A DNA stretch of 64,000 nt, taken from Pseudoalteromonas sp. UG3-2 (GTDB taxonomy: Bacteria > Pseudomonadota > Gammaproteobacteria > Enterobacterales > Alteromonadaceae). The position numbers and the translations under genes are program-made. Below the pieces are notes generated by a model. It did not search any database. It was given only the letters and a program-made list of their open reading frames with translations, and had not been told where the DNA came from. The stretch is from positions 496,001 through 560,000 of the forward strand of contig NZ_JAWLJU010000001.1 of the NCBI RefSeq assembly GCF_037120705.1. Reading direction: 5' to 3'. Within the stretch, counting starts at the first letter, position 1, and each line of letters opens with the position of its first letter. This document shows positions 1-8,571 of the stretch, piece by piece.

Positions 1-1964
1 ACCAGTATTTGTCTGAGCCTGTCGGGGGCTCCGTGGTAATACTGATGTAGGTTTGGGCTTATTTCCAGCTCTAACGCCAAGCCTTTCTTTTTCGCCTGAT
101 ACCAAAACGTCGACACAACATTATCAACCAGCTCAGAAACACAAAAGTCCGCTTCCACCAAGTCCAACTTACCTTGCTCTAATTTGGCAGAGTCGAGAAT
201 GTCATTAAGCAAGTGGAGTAATGCTTTGGCACTAGTTAAAATGGTATGCACATGCTTGCTTTGCTCTGGTTGCAAGGGCGAATCTTTCAGTACCTCGCTA
301 AATCCTAAAATAGCATTCATGGGAGTTCTTATCTCATGACTCATATTAGCTAAGAATGCCTGCTTCGAGGCCGCAGCACTCTCGGCGATACGCTTAGCTG
401 TACGTAACTCGTCTTCCATTGATTTGCGCTCACTGATGTCCAGTAGCACGCCGGCAATACCCGCCACTTTGCCCTGCTCATCAAATTCAAATGAGCCCTT
501 ATCTAACACCCACTTTATTTCTCCCGCACGATGCTTAATACGATACTCCAAAGAGTAGCTCCCCTTACCACTTTGTAACGCTTCGTCTATAACATCACGA
601 ACATAGGTTTTATCCTCATGATGCAATAACGCCTCAAACGTGATGGTATTGGCAATAAACTCTTCGCTACGATAGCCGGTTAGCTCGGCAACGATTGGGC
701 TAACAAAAGACATGCTCCATTGCTCGTCAATTTTACAGCGAAACGCAACACCAGGCATATTGTTAAGCAAGGTGCGGTGACGCGCTTCTTGCTCTTTAAG
801 TGCCTGTTGCATTTGTTTTTGTACGGTTAAATCGGTAATAAAGGCAACAAAGAAAGAGGCCTGATTTTTAAGCTTTACTTCACCCACACCTAATCGTACA
901 GGCACTAAAGTACCGTTTTTGTGTTGTGTGGTTATTTCACTCCCCACGGCACTAAACTGCTTGATTTCGGCACTACTGAGTGGCCCTCGAACGCCGCTGT
1001 GTTGCGGCAGTAAAATAGCAATGTTTTGTCCCAACAACTCTCTTTCTTGATAGCCTAAAATATCGCTCACTACGGCATTGCAACTTTGGATATTGGCTTG
1101 ACTATCGATGGTAATAATACCATCCACTGCGGTTTCAAAAATGGCCTCTAGACGCGACTCATTAGCGGCTTTATCACTGGCAACTGCACGGTATTTACTG
1201 GCCGTATGCACCAACGCCGACAGTGCACTAATAATAATGCTCATGGCGGCGACGAATAGCGCTAAAGACTGATTGTGTTGACTTTGTATTTGCTGATCGA
1301 GGATGGGGCTGTCGGCGACAAAACGCGCTGCCGCCATACCAGTGTAGTGCATTCCTGAAACAGCAGCGCCTAAGATCACCGCACATAATAGCCGCACTGC
1401 ATTTTGATTATATTGTTCACTCACGCGCCGGAGTTTGGCGCGAAATTGAATCGCCACAAATGCCAAACTAACAGCAACCACAATAGAAAGGCTGAATATA
1501 CCAGGGTCATACTTCAGGCTCGGACCAAGCTGCATGGCCTCCATACCAGCGTAATGCATAACCCCAATCCCGGCTCCTAATATCAGCGCCGCGCCGCCTT
1601 TTTGCGTAAGTGTAGGACTAGGCTTGGTGATGACTTCAAATGCACTCCAGCAGGCAATCAAAGCCGGAATAACAGAAGCCCCAGTAAGCCAGGGGTCATA
1701 ACTTATCTCGACACACAAAGAAAACGCCAGCATACCAATGAAATGCATGCTCCAAATACCACCGGCCATGGCCACTGCACCGCCGAGTTTTGCCAAACGG
1801 CTGATACTACTGGTTTGATTTTTTTCAGCAAAATCAATTTGGATTAAGGTGAAAAACGAAGCGATGATGGCCACTATCACCGACACCACTACTAAGGTGT
1901 AATCGTAGGCACCATTGACCAATAACTCAGGAGCAGGATTAGTAATAAAAAGAGAACTCAGCAT
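1..1964 (-). CDS. MHYT-PAS-PAS sensor histidine kinase (3' end cut by window)
   Basis: This is an inner-membrane sensor kinase whose C-terminal end lies outside the window. Reading the minus strand from the ATG at 1964 gives a long open frame to base 1. The N-terminal third is very hydrophobic and carries three MHYT-type motifs: MHFIGM (residues 73-78), MHYAGM (136-141) and MHYTGM (205-210). This domain is proposed to bind a metal and sense a diatomic gas. Two PAS domains follow (roughly residues 245-370 and 375-500), then a HisKA dimerisation domain with the phospho-acceptor His543 in a SHEIRTP box. The ATPase domain has only begun at the edge, so a receiver or Hpt domain beyond it cannot be excluded. 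An in-frame TAG lies upstream of the chosen start and no strong Shine-Dalgarno is visible. The ligand and partner regulator are unknown. Confidence 0.85.
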   Translation of the reverse strand, partial: MLSSLFITNPAPELLVNGAYDYTLVVVSVIVAIIASFFTLIQIDFAEKNQTSSISRLAKLGGAVAMAGGIWSMHFIGMLAFSLCVEISYDPWLTGASVIPALIACWSAFEVITKPSPTLTQKGGAALILGAGIGVMHYAGMEAMQLGPSLKYDPGIFSLSIVVAVSLAFVAIQFRAKLRRVSEQYNQNAVRLLCAVILGAAVSGMHYTGMAAARFVADSPILDQQIQSQHNQSLALFVAAMSIIISALSALVHTASKYRAVASDKAANESRLEAIFETAVDGIITIDSQANIQSCNAVVSDILGYQERELLGQNIAILLPQHSGVRGPLSSAEIKQFSAVGSEITTQHKNGTLVPVRLGVGEVKLKNQASFFVAFITDLTVQKQMQQALKEQEARHRTLLNNMPGVAFRCKIDEQWSMSFVSPIVAELTGYRSEEFIANTITFEALLHHEDKTYVRDVIDEALQSGKGSYSLEYRIKHRAGEIKWVLDKGSFEFDEQGKVAGIAGVLLDISERKSMEDELRTAKRIAESAAASKQAFLANMSHEIRTPMNAILGFSEVLKDSPLQPEQSKHVHTILTSAKALLHLLNDILDSAKLEQGKLDLVEADFCVSELVDNVVSTFWYQAKKKGLALELEISPNLHQYYHGAPDRLRQIL

Positions 1965-2083
1965 AACGTCATAAATGGATCCAGATTCACCGAGTTTAGT
2001 CTGCTAAGCGTCAGTTGCACAGGAAAAAACGATGCCTCTGCGAATTTTTAAGGTGATTGACGCCATACTCAACGCAACGAGTA

Positions 2084-3160
2084 TCAGCGCTCATACCCTA
2101 CTAGCTCAGCATAACCTTCCCCAGTAAAGCCTCCGGAAGCGCTCACCCGGCCCTCCCAGTAGGGAATGGTTAAGTTATTGCGTGAATTTGGGTTTCGACT
2201 GTGAATATCAATGGCAGCTCGATGGTCTAACTTGAGCCGCCACCTAGTGGGATAACGGTGCCCCGAAATATCTGTGGTAGCCGTTACTTGCAGGTTTATC
2301 TCCTTGGCTGGGATGTGTTTGCTACTCCCGTTTTGACTAATTTCAGTACCGCGACAGTCTTGATATCGTTGTTGTTCATCGCGAATACAAAACACCATCA
2401 ATGCTCCTTGCGCCGGGTCTTGGTGGCGCAAACTAAACCAGTCCCAACCACTTTGCTCTGGGTCAATAAAGGCCGCTGACCACTCGCGGTCTAACCACGC
2501 TTGGCCTTTCACTTGATGCACTTGGCCATCAAAGTGAATACGTCCCGTCACTTGCAAAAACGGATAACTGTAGTAATAAGAAGCGTGGCCCTCGGCTGTT
2601 TTTTCGCTGTAACCGTTATCGCCGTGTAATACTCTAGGGCTGTTTTTGAGCGTCAATGCTATTTGCTCAGAACCTGTATTAGCCTGCAACTCCAACTGTA
2701 AAAAGGCATCGCCGCGACTTTGCATTGACCAGTCATCGATACGGGCGACAAACGGCTGACTTTGAATGGTCACCTGCCCAGCGCGACCGTACTTCTCAGC
2801 GGCTTTATGAGTGTTGTCGGTTTGAATGGCAAAGTGAGCAAAATATAGGTTGTCATCCCACCACTTCGAGTTGAGCTCTGGCTGCGCTAATGAGGTTCTA
2901 AACAGTGTCCATTGCACCCCAAATTGCTTGCCTTTTTCACTGCTTAGGTTCGCAGTAACGTACCACCATTCAATCCCTTGCTCAGGATGAGCACCATGAT
3001 CTTTAGGAAATTGCAGTTGCATGCCCGGCTTAACCGCTTCACCAAGCTGGAGATTAAAAACGCTCGCGGTTTGCTCTTTTGCTGGCTGCTCGGCGGGTGA
3101 ACAGCCGCTAAGCAGCATCACAGTACACAGAAATAAGTAAGCTTGCCAATTACTGTTCAT
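2084..3160 (-). CDS. AttH/CrtC-like secreted lipoprotein of an ABC export module
   Basis: This is a predicted lipoprotein of the AttH/CrtC (lipocalin-like hydrolase) family, about 358 residues. I chose the ATG at 3160 rather than the one at 3181. It puts a lipoprotein signal with an LSGC lipobox at residues 17-20, and it overlaps the stop of the upstream permease by 11 bases, which suggests translational coupling. Family hallmarks are visible: GIEWWYVTANL near the N-terminus and a WLDREWS segment in the middle. In related bacteria AttH genes sit with an ABC ATPase and FtsX-type permeases (AttEFGH), exactly the order seen here. Its substrate is not known. It may be a periplasmic or outer-membrane lipid-handling partner of the transporter; that role is inference. 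Confidence 0.85.
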   Translation of the reverse strand: MNSNWQAYLFLCTVMLLSGCSPAEQPAKEQTASVFNLQLGEAVKPGMQLQFPKDHGAHPEQGIEWWYVTANLSSEKGKQFGVQWTLFRTSLAQPELNSKWWDDNLYFAHFAIQTDNTHKAAEKYGRAGQVTIQSQPFVARIDDWSMQSRGDAFLQLELQANTGSEQIALTLKNSPRVLHGDNGYSEKTAEGHASYYYSYPFLQVTGRIHFDGQVHQVKGQAWLDREWSAAFIDPEQSGWDWFSLRHQDPAQGALMVFCIRDEQQRYQDCRGTEISQNGSSKHIPAKEINLQVTATTDISGHRYPTRWRLKLDHRAAIDIHSRNPNSRNNLTIPYWEGRVSASGGFTGEGYAELVGYER

Positions 3161-5606
3161 AAAGCAGATCCGCAGCCGCATAACGACGAAGTTTTAGTAA
3201 TGGTAACAGGCTGACCACTAACGCCAGTATAAAAATGGTGAGCAAAAAGAATACAATATCTAAGACAGGCAGATCCATAGGAATACTCCAACCGAAACCG
3301 ATAGGCATCACTAGTTTCAATAGCACCACCCCAAGCGCAAGGCCTAAGGCCGTTGCCAGCAATAAAGTAACCAGCAAGATGATACCACTTTGTAATAGCT
3401 TCACCGCCAACAGTTGCTTGGTGGTCACCCCCAACGTGGATAAGGTTGCCAGTGGTTGCAACTGCTTTGCACCTAAGGTTAATAACGACACCCAGAGCCC
3501 AAACAGGGCAATCAACACGATCAACATATTGAGTGCTTTCGTGGCATAAAATGTATGAGAAAACAGCCTGTTAGCAAAGTCTTTGAACACTTGATTGTAA
3601 CTCACTTGCGAGGCTCTTAATTGCAATGCTGTGACGATATCTTTTTTTAACTGGTCGATATCCGCACCCTGCTTAGCTTGAACAGAGTAACCGTATTGTT
3701 GATAGGTAAAGCCCGCTTGCTGCAGCGCGGTAGTAGGCACCACCAACACCGGCTTTTGTTCACCGTAATCATAGTAAAATCCAGTAATGGTACAGCGGAG
3801 TACTCGCTCGCCTTGCAATAACCTCAGTGACATACCGGTTTCGAGACCATAGCGTAACTGACTGGGTTCATTCGCTAAGCAGCCAAGCTGCTCAGTGGCT
3901 TTGGCGGAATAAAGCTCTGTACTGTCGGGCGCGCGACCTTGAAGTAACTGTAAGTTTTGATGCGAAGTTGCATCCGCACCAAAACTTATTACTTCAACCT
4001 GTGGGGGAAGTTGGCGCCGCTCAGCGTTATCGAGCGCGGCATCGGCGTGCCAATACACGCCCAGTTGTGCCACCTCTGGGCGCGCCGCGAGCCAGCGATA
4101 CTGCTGCTCTGTCACCTCAGCAGGACGAACGTACAAATCGGCACTTAAGCGCTTATCTAAGTGAATTTGTAATGCGCTATTAAAGCTGACCACCATAACT
4201 TGCAACCCCACCGAAGCGCCAGTGGCGAGTAATACAGCATAAACACTGACTTTAAGCACCGTTAGTTGCTGCGCACTTTGCGCTTTCATCCACTTTAATA
4301 GTGGGGAGGCTGCCGGTAGCCAAGAAAACGTGTATCGCAGCACAGGGCCGCAGATAATAAAAAACAGCAGTAATAAGCTGACGCACAAACCCAAGGCATC
4401 TAATGCGCTATCACTGTAGTGGTAAAAATACCCGGCAATTACCGCCACCATCATCAGAGCACTAAGCTTTATCGGGGTGTTTAACGGAATGCTAACGCCC
4501 CTTAATTGACCGACAATAACCCCGAGCAACACCATAACGTTGAGCGAAAACGCCAACAGTACAGTCGTCCAACTAAACTCTATCGCTAAACTCCGATCGA
4601 GCTCGAATAAACTTTGCATGGCGAGGTTAATTTCGCCCAGTAACAGGTTAGCACCAAAGTAGGCCATGCCCTCGCCGATAAGCGCAGCGATGGCGCTCAT
4701 GAGCAGCAGTTCACTGACGACGACATAAGCAAGCGTGCGCTCAGTACAACCAAACAATAATAACTGGCTGTGCAGTTTTTTTCGTGCATACAGTACCAGT
4801 TTAATGGCGTTAAAGCTTAGAAAGGCACCCACTACATAACCCAGTAACGCCAATGCTTTAAGATTGAAAAAGAACGCCTTAGAGAGGGAGTCAAAAGATT
4901 GCTGCTCTGCGTTTTGTAACACCCCCTCACCATTAAGAAGTAGCTGCACCTGACTTGGCTCCAGTTTGGGGTCGGAGATTTCAATGTAACTGACTGCGCC
5001 ATTTAATTTCAGCACACTGTCTACCAGCGCAATGTCTGCCAGTGCCGTTTGCCCTTCAAGGCTGGGAGCCGGTTGCAGATTAACCGTTACCCCGGCAACC
5101 TCGCGCGTTACGGCTTGGTTAATATTGAGGCGCTGTGCCAAAGCAGCCGGTAAAAATAGCGTGTTCAGAGCAAAGCCAACATCACGCCCTTGCTGTGATT
5201 GCTTGGCTGGTCGTGCTTGGCTTAACCAGTCGAGGGTGTTTACCCCTCGCAGCCAAAGCCGCTGCCCTTGTAGTGTGATGGTGTGTTCAACCACCGGAGC
5301 GGCGCTGGTGATCCCCGCTTTTCTTAATCTTAACCACGTTGCTTGCTCAATATACTGCTGCCCAGCAGCTGGACGAACAAAATGCGTGATGGGGTTATTA
5401 AGCAGGGCACTGGTGTTTTCATAGCGCTCGCCCGCTTCTTGGTTAAGCCCTTGAATAGCCCCGAGTAATGCGCCGCCTAACGACAAACCAAACAGAAACA
5501 ATAAACACAAGGCCAAGTGTTGGCGATAGAATTTGCCTATCACCTGAGCGATAAGCATAAACTCTCGCCTTGAGTGTATTGTTTGACCTTGCTTAACCAT
5601 GGGCAA
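3150..5606 (-). CDS. ABC transporter permease with two FtsX domains (AttF/AttG-like fusion)
   Basis: This 818-residue inner-membrane protein is laid out as a single N-terminal membrane helix, a periplasmic domain, three to four helices near residues 250-370, further helices near 385-425, a second periplasmic domain, and three C-terminal helices in the last 130 residues. That is a tandem of two FtsX/MacB permease halves. FtsX-type transporters usually work as mechanotransmitters or lipoprotein/lipid extractors rather than classical importers. The matching ATPase is directly upstream with a 14-base overlap, and the AttH-like lipoprotein is directly downstream with an 11-base overlap, so all three are probably one transcript. 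The true start could be the ATG at 5558 (MLIAQVIGK), 16 codons in, since the first residues look unlike a signal anchor. The substrate is unknown. Confidence 0.85.
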   Translation of the reverse strand: MPMVKQGQTIHSRREFMLIAQVIGKFYRQHLALCLLFLFGLSLGGALLGAIQGLNQEAGERYENTSALLNNPITHFVRPAAGQQYIEQATWLRLRKAGITSAAPVVEHTITLQGQRLWLRGVNTLDWLSQARPAKQSQQGRDVGFALNTLFLPAALAQRLNINQAVTREVAGVTVNLQPAPSLEGQTALADIALVDSVLKLNGAVSYIEISDPKLEPSQVQLLLNGEGVLQNAEQQSFDSLSKAFFFNLKALALLGYVVGAFLSFNAIKLVLYARKKLHSQLLLFGCTERTLAYVVVSELLLMSAIAALIGEGMAYFGANLLLGEINLAMQSLFELDRSLAIEFSWTTVLLAFSLNVMVLLGVIVGQLRGVSIPLNTPIKLSALMMVAVIAGYFYHYSDSALDALGLCVSLLLLFFIICGPVLRYTFSWLPAASPLLKWMKAQSAQQLTVLKVSVYAVLLATGASVGLQVMVVSFNSALQIHLDKRLSADLYVRPAEVTEQQYRWLAARPEVAQLGVYWHADAALDNAERRQLPPQVEVISFGADATSHQNLQLLQGRAPDSTELYSAKATEQLGCLANEPSQLRYGLETGMSLRLLQGERVLRCTITGFYYDYGEQKPVLVVPTTALQQAGFTYQQYGYSVQAKQGADIDQLKKDIVTALQLRASQVSYNQVFKDFANRLFSHTFYATKALNMLIVLIALFGLWVSLLTLGAKQLQPLATLSTLGVTTKQLLAVKLLQSGIILLVTLLLATALGLALGVVLLKLVMPIGFGWSIPMDLPVLDIVFFLLTIFILALVVSLLPLLKLRRYAAADLLYEQ

Positions 5607-6249
5607 CTTGGTCTTGAATTAAAATTTGTCGGTCAAGGGCATGTGCTAATTGCTGGCTGTGGGTCACCATAATCAAGTTTATACCTTGTTCACGACAGAG
5701 GCTTTGCATCAGTGACACCACTTCTTCACTGCGCTGGGCATCGAGATTACCGGTGGGTTCGTCGGCCAATAACAGTGCCGGTTGATTAAGCAGCGCACGC
5801 GCTATTCCTACTCGCTGTTGCTCGCCACCAGAAAGCTGGCTTGGGTAGGCATCCAGTTTGTTACTAATGCCCAACCTCTCTGTGAGGGTGATGATTTCAT
5901 CCTGACTGGGTTGGCGATGATTAAGCTGTGCTTGAAAGGTAATGTTATCGCGCACTGTTAATGGCGCTAGCAACTGGTAATGTTGAAAAACCATGCCAAC
6001 ACTTCTGCGGTATATGGCTTGCTCGGTATCATTAAGCTGGGCAATATTTTTGCCCGCCACCCAAATATTACCGGCGTCTGGGCGTAATAACCCCCCAAGC
6101 AAATTGATCAAGGTGGTTTTCCCTGAACCGCTGTCGCCAATAATGGCAACTTGCTCGTGCTCGGCGATGGTAAAATGAGCACGATTTAAAATGGTGCGCG
6201 TGGTATCGCCGTCACGGCGAGTAAAAACAAGATCTTCAACAACAACCAC
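5593..6249 (-). CDS. ABC transporter ATP-binding protein (LolD/MacB type, AttE-like)
   Basis: This cytoplasmic ATPase of 218 residues is typical in length for the LolD/FtsE/MacB group. Visible motifs are the Walker A GDSGSGKT at residues 38-45, the signature LSGGEQQRV, the Walker B LLLADEPTGNLD, and a switch His in MVTHS. It should energise the double-FtsX permease encoded immediately downstream, whose reading frame overlaps its end. It is the first gene of the three-gene module; the SDR gene ends only 30 bases upstream on the same strand, so it may be cotranscribed from further up. Confidence 0.9.
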   Translation of the reverse strand: MVVVEDLVFTRRDGDTTRTILNRAHFTIAEHEQVAIIGDSGSGKTTLINLLGGLLRPDAGNIWVAGKNIAQLNDTEQAIYRRSVGMVFQHYQLLAPLTVRDNITFQAQLNHRQPSQDEIITLTERLGISNKLDAYPSQLSGGEQQRVGIARALLNQPALLLADEPTGNLDAQRSEEVVSLMQSLCREQGINLIMVTHSQQLAHALDRQILIQDQVAHG

Positions 6250-6278
6250 AACGGATCCTTGGTTTAAGGTAAAAGGAT

Positions 6279-6971
6279 TTACCAGGGAATGGCTTCGCCT
6301 TTGTAATCGTAAAAGCCCCCACTTTGGGCATCAACAAAGTGTGATAGCACACTGTAGAGGCCATTTGCAGACTCTTGCGGGGTAATTAACGCATTCTCCC
6401 CACCCATTTCGGTTTGCACCCAGCCTGGGTGTAAGGCAACTGTGCGAATGCCTTCATTGAGCAAATCATTAGACAGGCTTTTGATCACCGAATTGAGCGC
6501 AGCTTTTGAGCTGCGATAAATGTAACCGCCGCCTTTGGTGTTCATGGTATTGCTGCCAACCTTAGACGACAAGGCCGCAAAGATTTTGTCTTCGCCATGA
6601 CTTAAATGGGTATAAAACAACTCAGCTAAACGCAAGGTAGCAAAGACATTGACCTCCATCACCTCACGCCAAGTTTCTATGTCGGTTTCACCAAAGGCAT
6701 AGCCTTTAGGGCCATAAATACCAGCGTTATTAATCACTACATCGATTGCCACTGGCGCTAACTTTTCACTGAGCTCTGCCATCTGGTCGTAGTTAGTGAC
6801 ATCTAAAGCAAACACTTGCAGTTCAGGGTAAGTGGGTGCTAACGCATTAAGCTCGGTTGCCGCTTGAGGATCGCGGCAGGTCGCAAGTACATGCCAGCCA
6901 GCTTGCAAGTAAGTATTAACTAACGCCAAGCCAATACCACGGTTTGCGCCCGTGATTAGGATTTTCTTCAC
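6279..6971 (-). CDS. Short-chain dehydrogenase/reductase, C-factor-like
   Basis: This is a classical SDR of 230 residues with a Rossmann fold. The cofactor motif TGANRGIG is at residues 7-14, NNAG follows in the 80s, a catalytic Ser lies in the AALSSKVGS region, and the YxxxK pair is in YRSSK. The size and the segment VALHPGWVQTEMGG resemble the CsgA/C-factor subgroup of SDRs. NAD(P)(H) dependence is a family property; the substrate is not evident. It lies just upstream of the ABC module on the same strand, with a 30-base gap and no obvious terminator between them. Confidence 0.85.
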   Translation of the reverse strand: MKKILITGANRGIGLALVNTYLQAGWHVLATCRDPQAATELNALAPTYPELQVFALDVTNYDQMAELSEKLAPVAIDVVINNAGIYGPKGYAFGETDIETWREVMEVNVFATLRLAELFYTHLSHGEDKIFAALSSKVGSNTMNTKGGGYIYRSSKAALNSVIKSLSNDLLNEGIRTVALHPGWVQTEMGGENALITPQESANGLYSVLSHFVDAQSGGFYDYKGEAIPW

Positions 6972-7057
6972 TTGAAATCCTCCCCCGAAAAGTGAACTAA
7001 GTGTTTAATCTATCGACTTTTTAGCCATAACGCAAAAGTAGCTACAAGGGACATAGG

Positions 7058-7441
7058 CTAGTCAGCATTAAGCCACTGCAGTGCCGCGGACTTTTCTTCA
7101 AAGTATTTCACTTCTCCTGAGATAAACCAGTTGCCAATGGTTGCTGCCAGCTTTTGCCAGTTTTGTCTGCCATAAATGGCTATTTTTACAAACTCACTGC
7201 GATGGCCAAGACCCAGTTTAAAATCATCCCAAAGCGCTCGAGGTTCCCAGCCATCGAACTCGGTGGCATCAATTAATGCATACACTTTAGGTGAGGCCAC
7301 CGCCTGCGTGGCGTTATCGATGATTGGGGTGATCACTTTGTAATCTTCATGAGTGAGCGTACCTGTGGGTTTTAAGGTAAAGAATATTCTTTCACCATGG
7401 CGTTCGGTCCCCACCGCAATACCGTGAAAAGCGCGTGTCAT
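7058..7441 (-). CDS. SpoIIAA-like (STAS-related) protein
   Basis: This is a small soluble protein of about 127 residues resembling the SpoIIAA-like family, a STAS-fold group found singly in many proteobacteria. Supporting features are an alternating strand/helix pattern, YALIDATEFDGWEP in the centre, and the KIAIYGRQNWQKL segment. The open frame extends to 7540, but the extra N-terminal residues are poor. I chose the ATG at 7441 because a GGAG Shine-Dalgarno sits six bases upstream; ATGs at 7447 and 7453 are alternatives. The gene is transcribed away from the neighbouring outer-membrane gene, leaving a roughly 180-base divergent promoter region. Its biological role is unknown. Confidence 0.75.
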   Translation of the reverse strand: MTRAFHGIAVGTERHGERIFFTLKPTGTLTHEDYKVITPIIDNATQAVASPKVYALIDATEFDGWEPRALWDDFKLGLGHRSEFVKIAIYGRQNWQKLAATIGNWFISGEVKYFEEKSAALQWLNAD

Positions 7442-7619
7442 ATCCATCTCCATCCTGTTAGGCCTACTAAAGTATATGTAAGCAATTACCACTAAGCCAA
7501 TTCGAGATCTTAAATAACCACAACCGACGTAAGCTGTCATACTCTGTTCATTTACTGGCTCATACCATGAGCTGCAACTTCGGCAGTATCGCCAATTTTT
7601 TTACCATTAAAGGATGAAT

Positions 7620-8417
7620 ATGAAACAGCTATTATCACTTGCAGCCATTTCCCTACTCGTATCCACTTCTGCTGCAGCCAATGCCGGCAACGTCAATAAG
7701 TCATGGTTTAATGGCGCCAGTTATACCCACAATGATGGTACTGATAATAACGCCCTAATGCTTTCTTCACGTTACTATTTTGCCCCTCAAGCCTCCTCAG
7801 GTGTGTGGGATGATTTTGGCTACCTCGATACCGACAGTAATATTGGTGTGAGTTACATTAATGATGATTTTGACAACGCCTTCTCTGCCGATGGCGAAGG
7901 GTTTATTACTAACCAGTGGTTTGTCAGTGGCAGCATCAGTGATTTAGGCAATGCCGATGATCATTACTCACTGGGCTTTGGTTACCTCTATAATGACAAC
8001 TTAAAACTCAGCGTTCGCCAAGAGGAATATGACAATGGTGACACCACCTGGTTTAAAGCACAGTACAACCACCCGCTCAATAACACTGACTACGTTGGTT
8101 TTAGTATTGAAACCGAAGATCAATTAGACGCCTTTAATTTAGGTGCCCGCTACTTTAAACATGTTGGCGGTGACAGCTATTTTGCTATTGATGTTGAACA
8201 CAACCGAATCGATAACGACTTTGTTGATGACTCCATCACCAACATCATGGCCAATTACTACTTTACCCGCCACCTTGCACTGGGTTTAGGCAGTTATGAC
8301 TCCGACCTAGCAGTAGAAGGTAAGTACTTCTTCAACGACACTTACTACCTAACAGCCAATGTCGTTGACACTGAAGGCGGCGAAACCAGCAGTTTGAATT
8401 TTGTGGCACAGTTTTAA
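7620..8417 (+). CDS. Putative outer-membrane beta-barrel protein (porin-like)
   Basis: The product (265 residues) has a clear Sec signal peptide ending near SAAANA, followed by alternating amphipathic strands rich in Tyr, Asn, Asp and Phe, and it ends in a terminal Phe (NFVAQF), the usual C-terminal signature for outer-membrane insertion. It resembles the small putative porins common in Shewanella and Pseudoalteromonas, but I cannot assign a substrate. The ATG at 7620 is preferred over the one at 7614, because AGGA then lies at a normal distance upstream. A strong hairpin terminator follows about 40 bases after the stop, so the gene is probably monocistronic. Confidence 0.75.
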   Translation: MKQLLSLAAISLLVSTSAAANAGNVNKSWFNGASYTHNDGTDNNALMLSSRYYFAPQASSGVWDDFGYLDTDSNIGVSYINDDFDNAFSADGEGFITNQWFVSGSISDLGNADDHYSLGFGYLYNDNLKLSVRQEEYDNGDTTWFKAQYNHPLNNTDYVGFSIETEDQLDAFNLGARYFKHVGGDSYFAIDVEHNRIDNDFVDDSITNIMANYYFTRHLALGLGSYDSDLAVEGKYFFNDTYYLTANVVDTEGGETSSLNFVAQF

Positions 8418-8455
8418 TTAACTCCACCCCGTATTCCTAACCAGCAACAGCACTT

Positions 8456-8482
8456 AAGTACCTCGCCATCGGGGTACTTTTT
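8456..8482 (+). terminator. Rho-independent terminator after the outer-membrane gene
   Basis: A seven-base stem AAGTACC/GGTACTT closes a ten-base loop and runs into a T-tract. It lies 40 bases after the stop codon at 8417 in the direction of transcription. Confidence 0.7.
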
Positions 8483-8571
8483 CACATTTTGAAACAAGCC
8501 AACCACCGCAATGGGGTGCAATTCGAGCTGTAATCGTTATTATGTATCAAAATAATAACGGAAATATGCTT

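Noticed and set aside
3235..5424. Several open frames on the plus strand opposite the ABC permease
   Set aside because: They are antisense shadows of the permease gene, with no ribosome sites or recognisable composition; the permease on the minus strand has clear family features.
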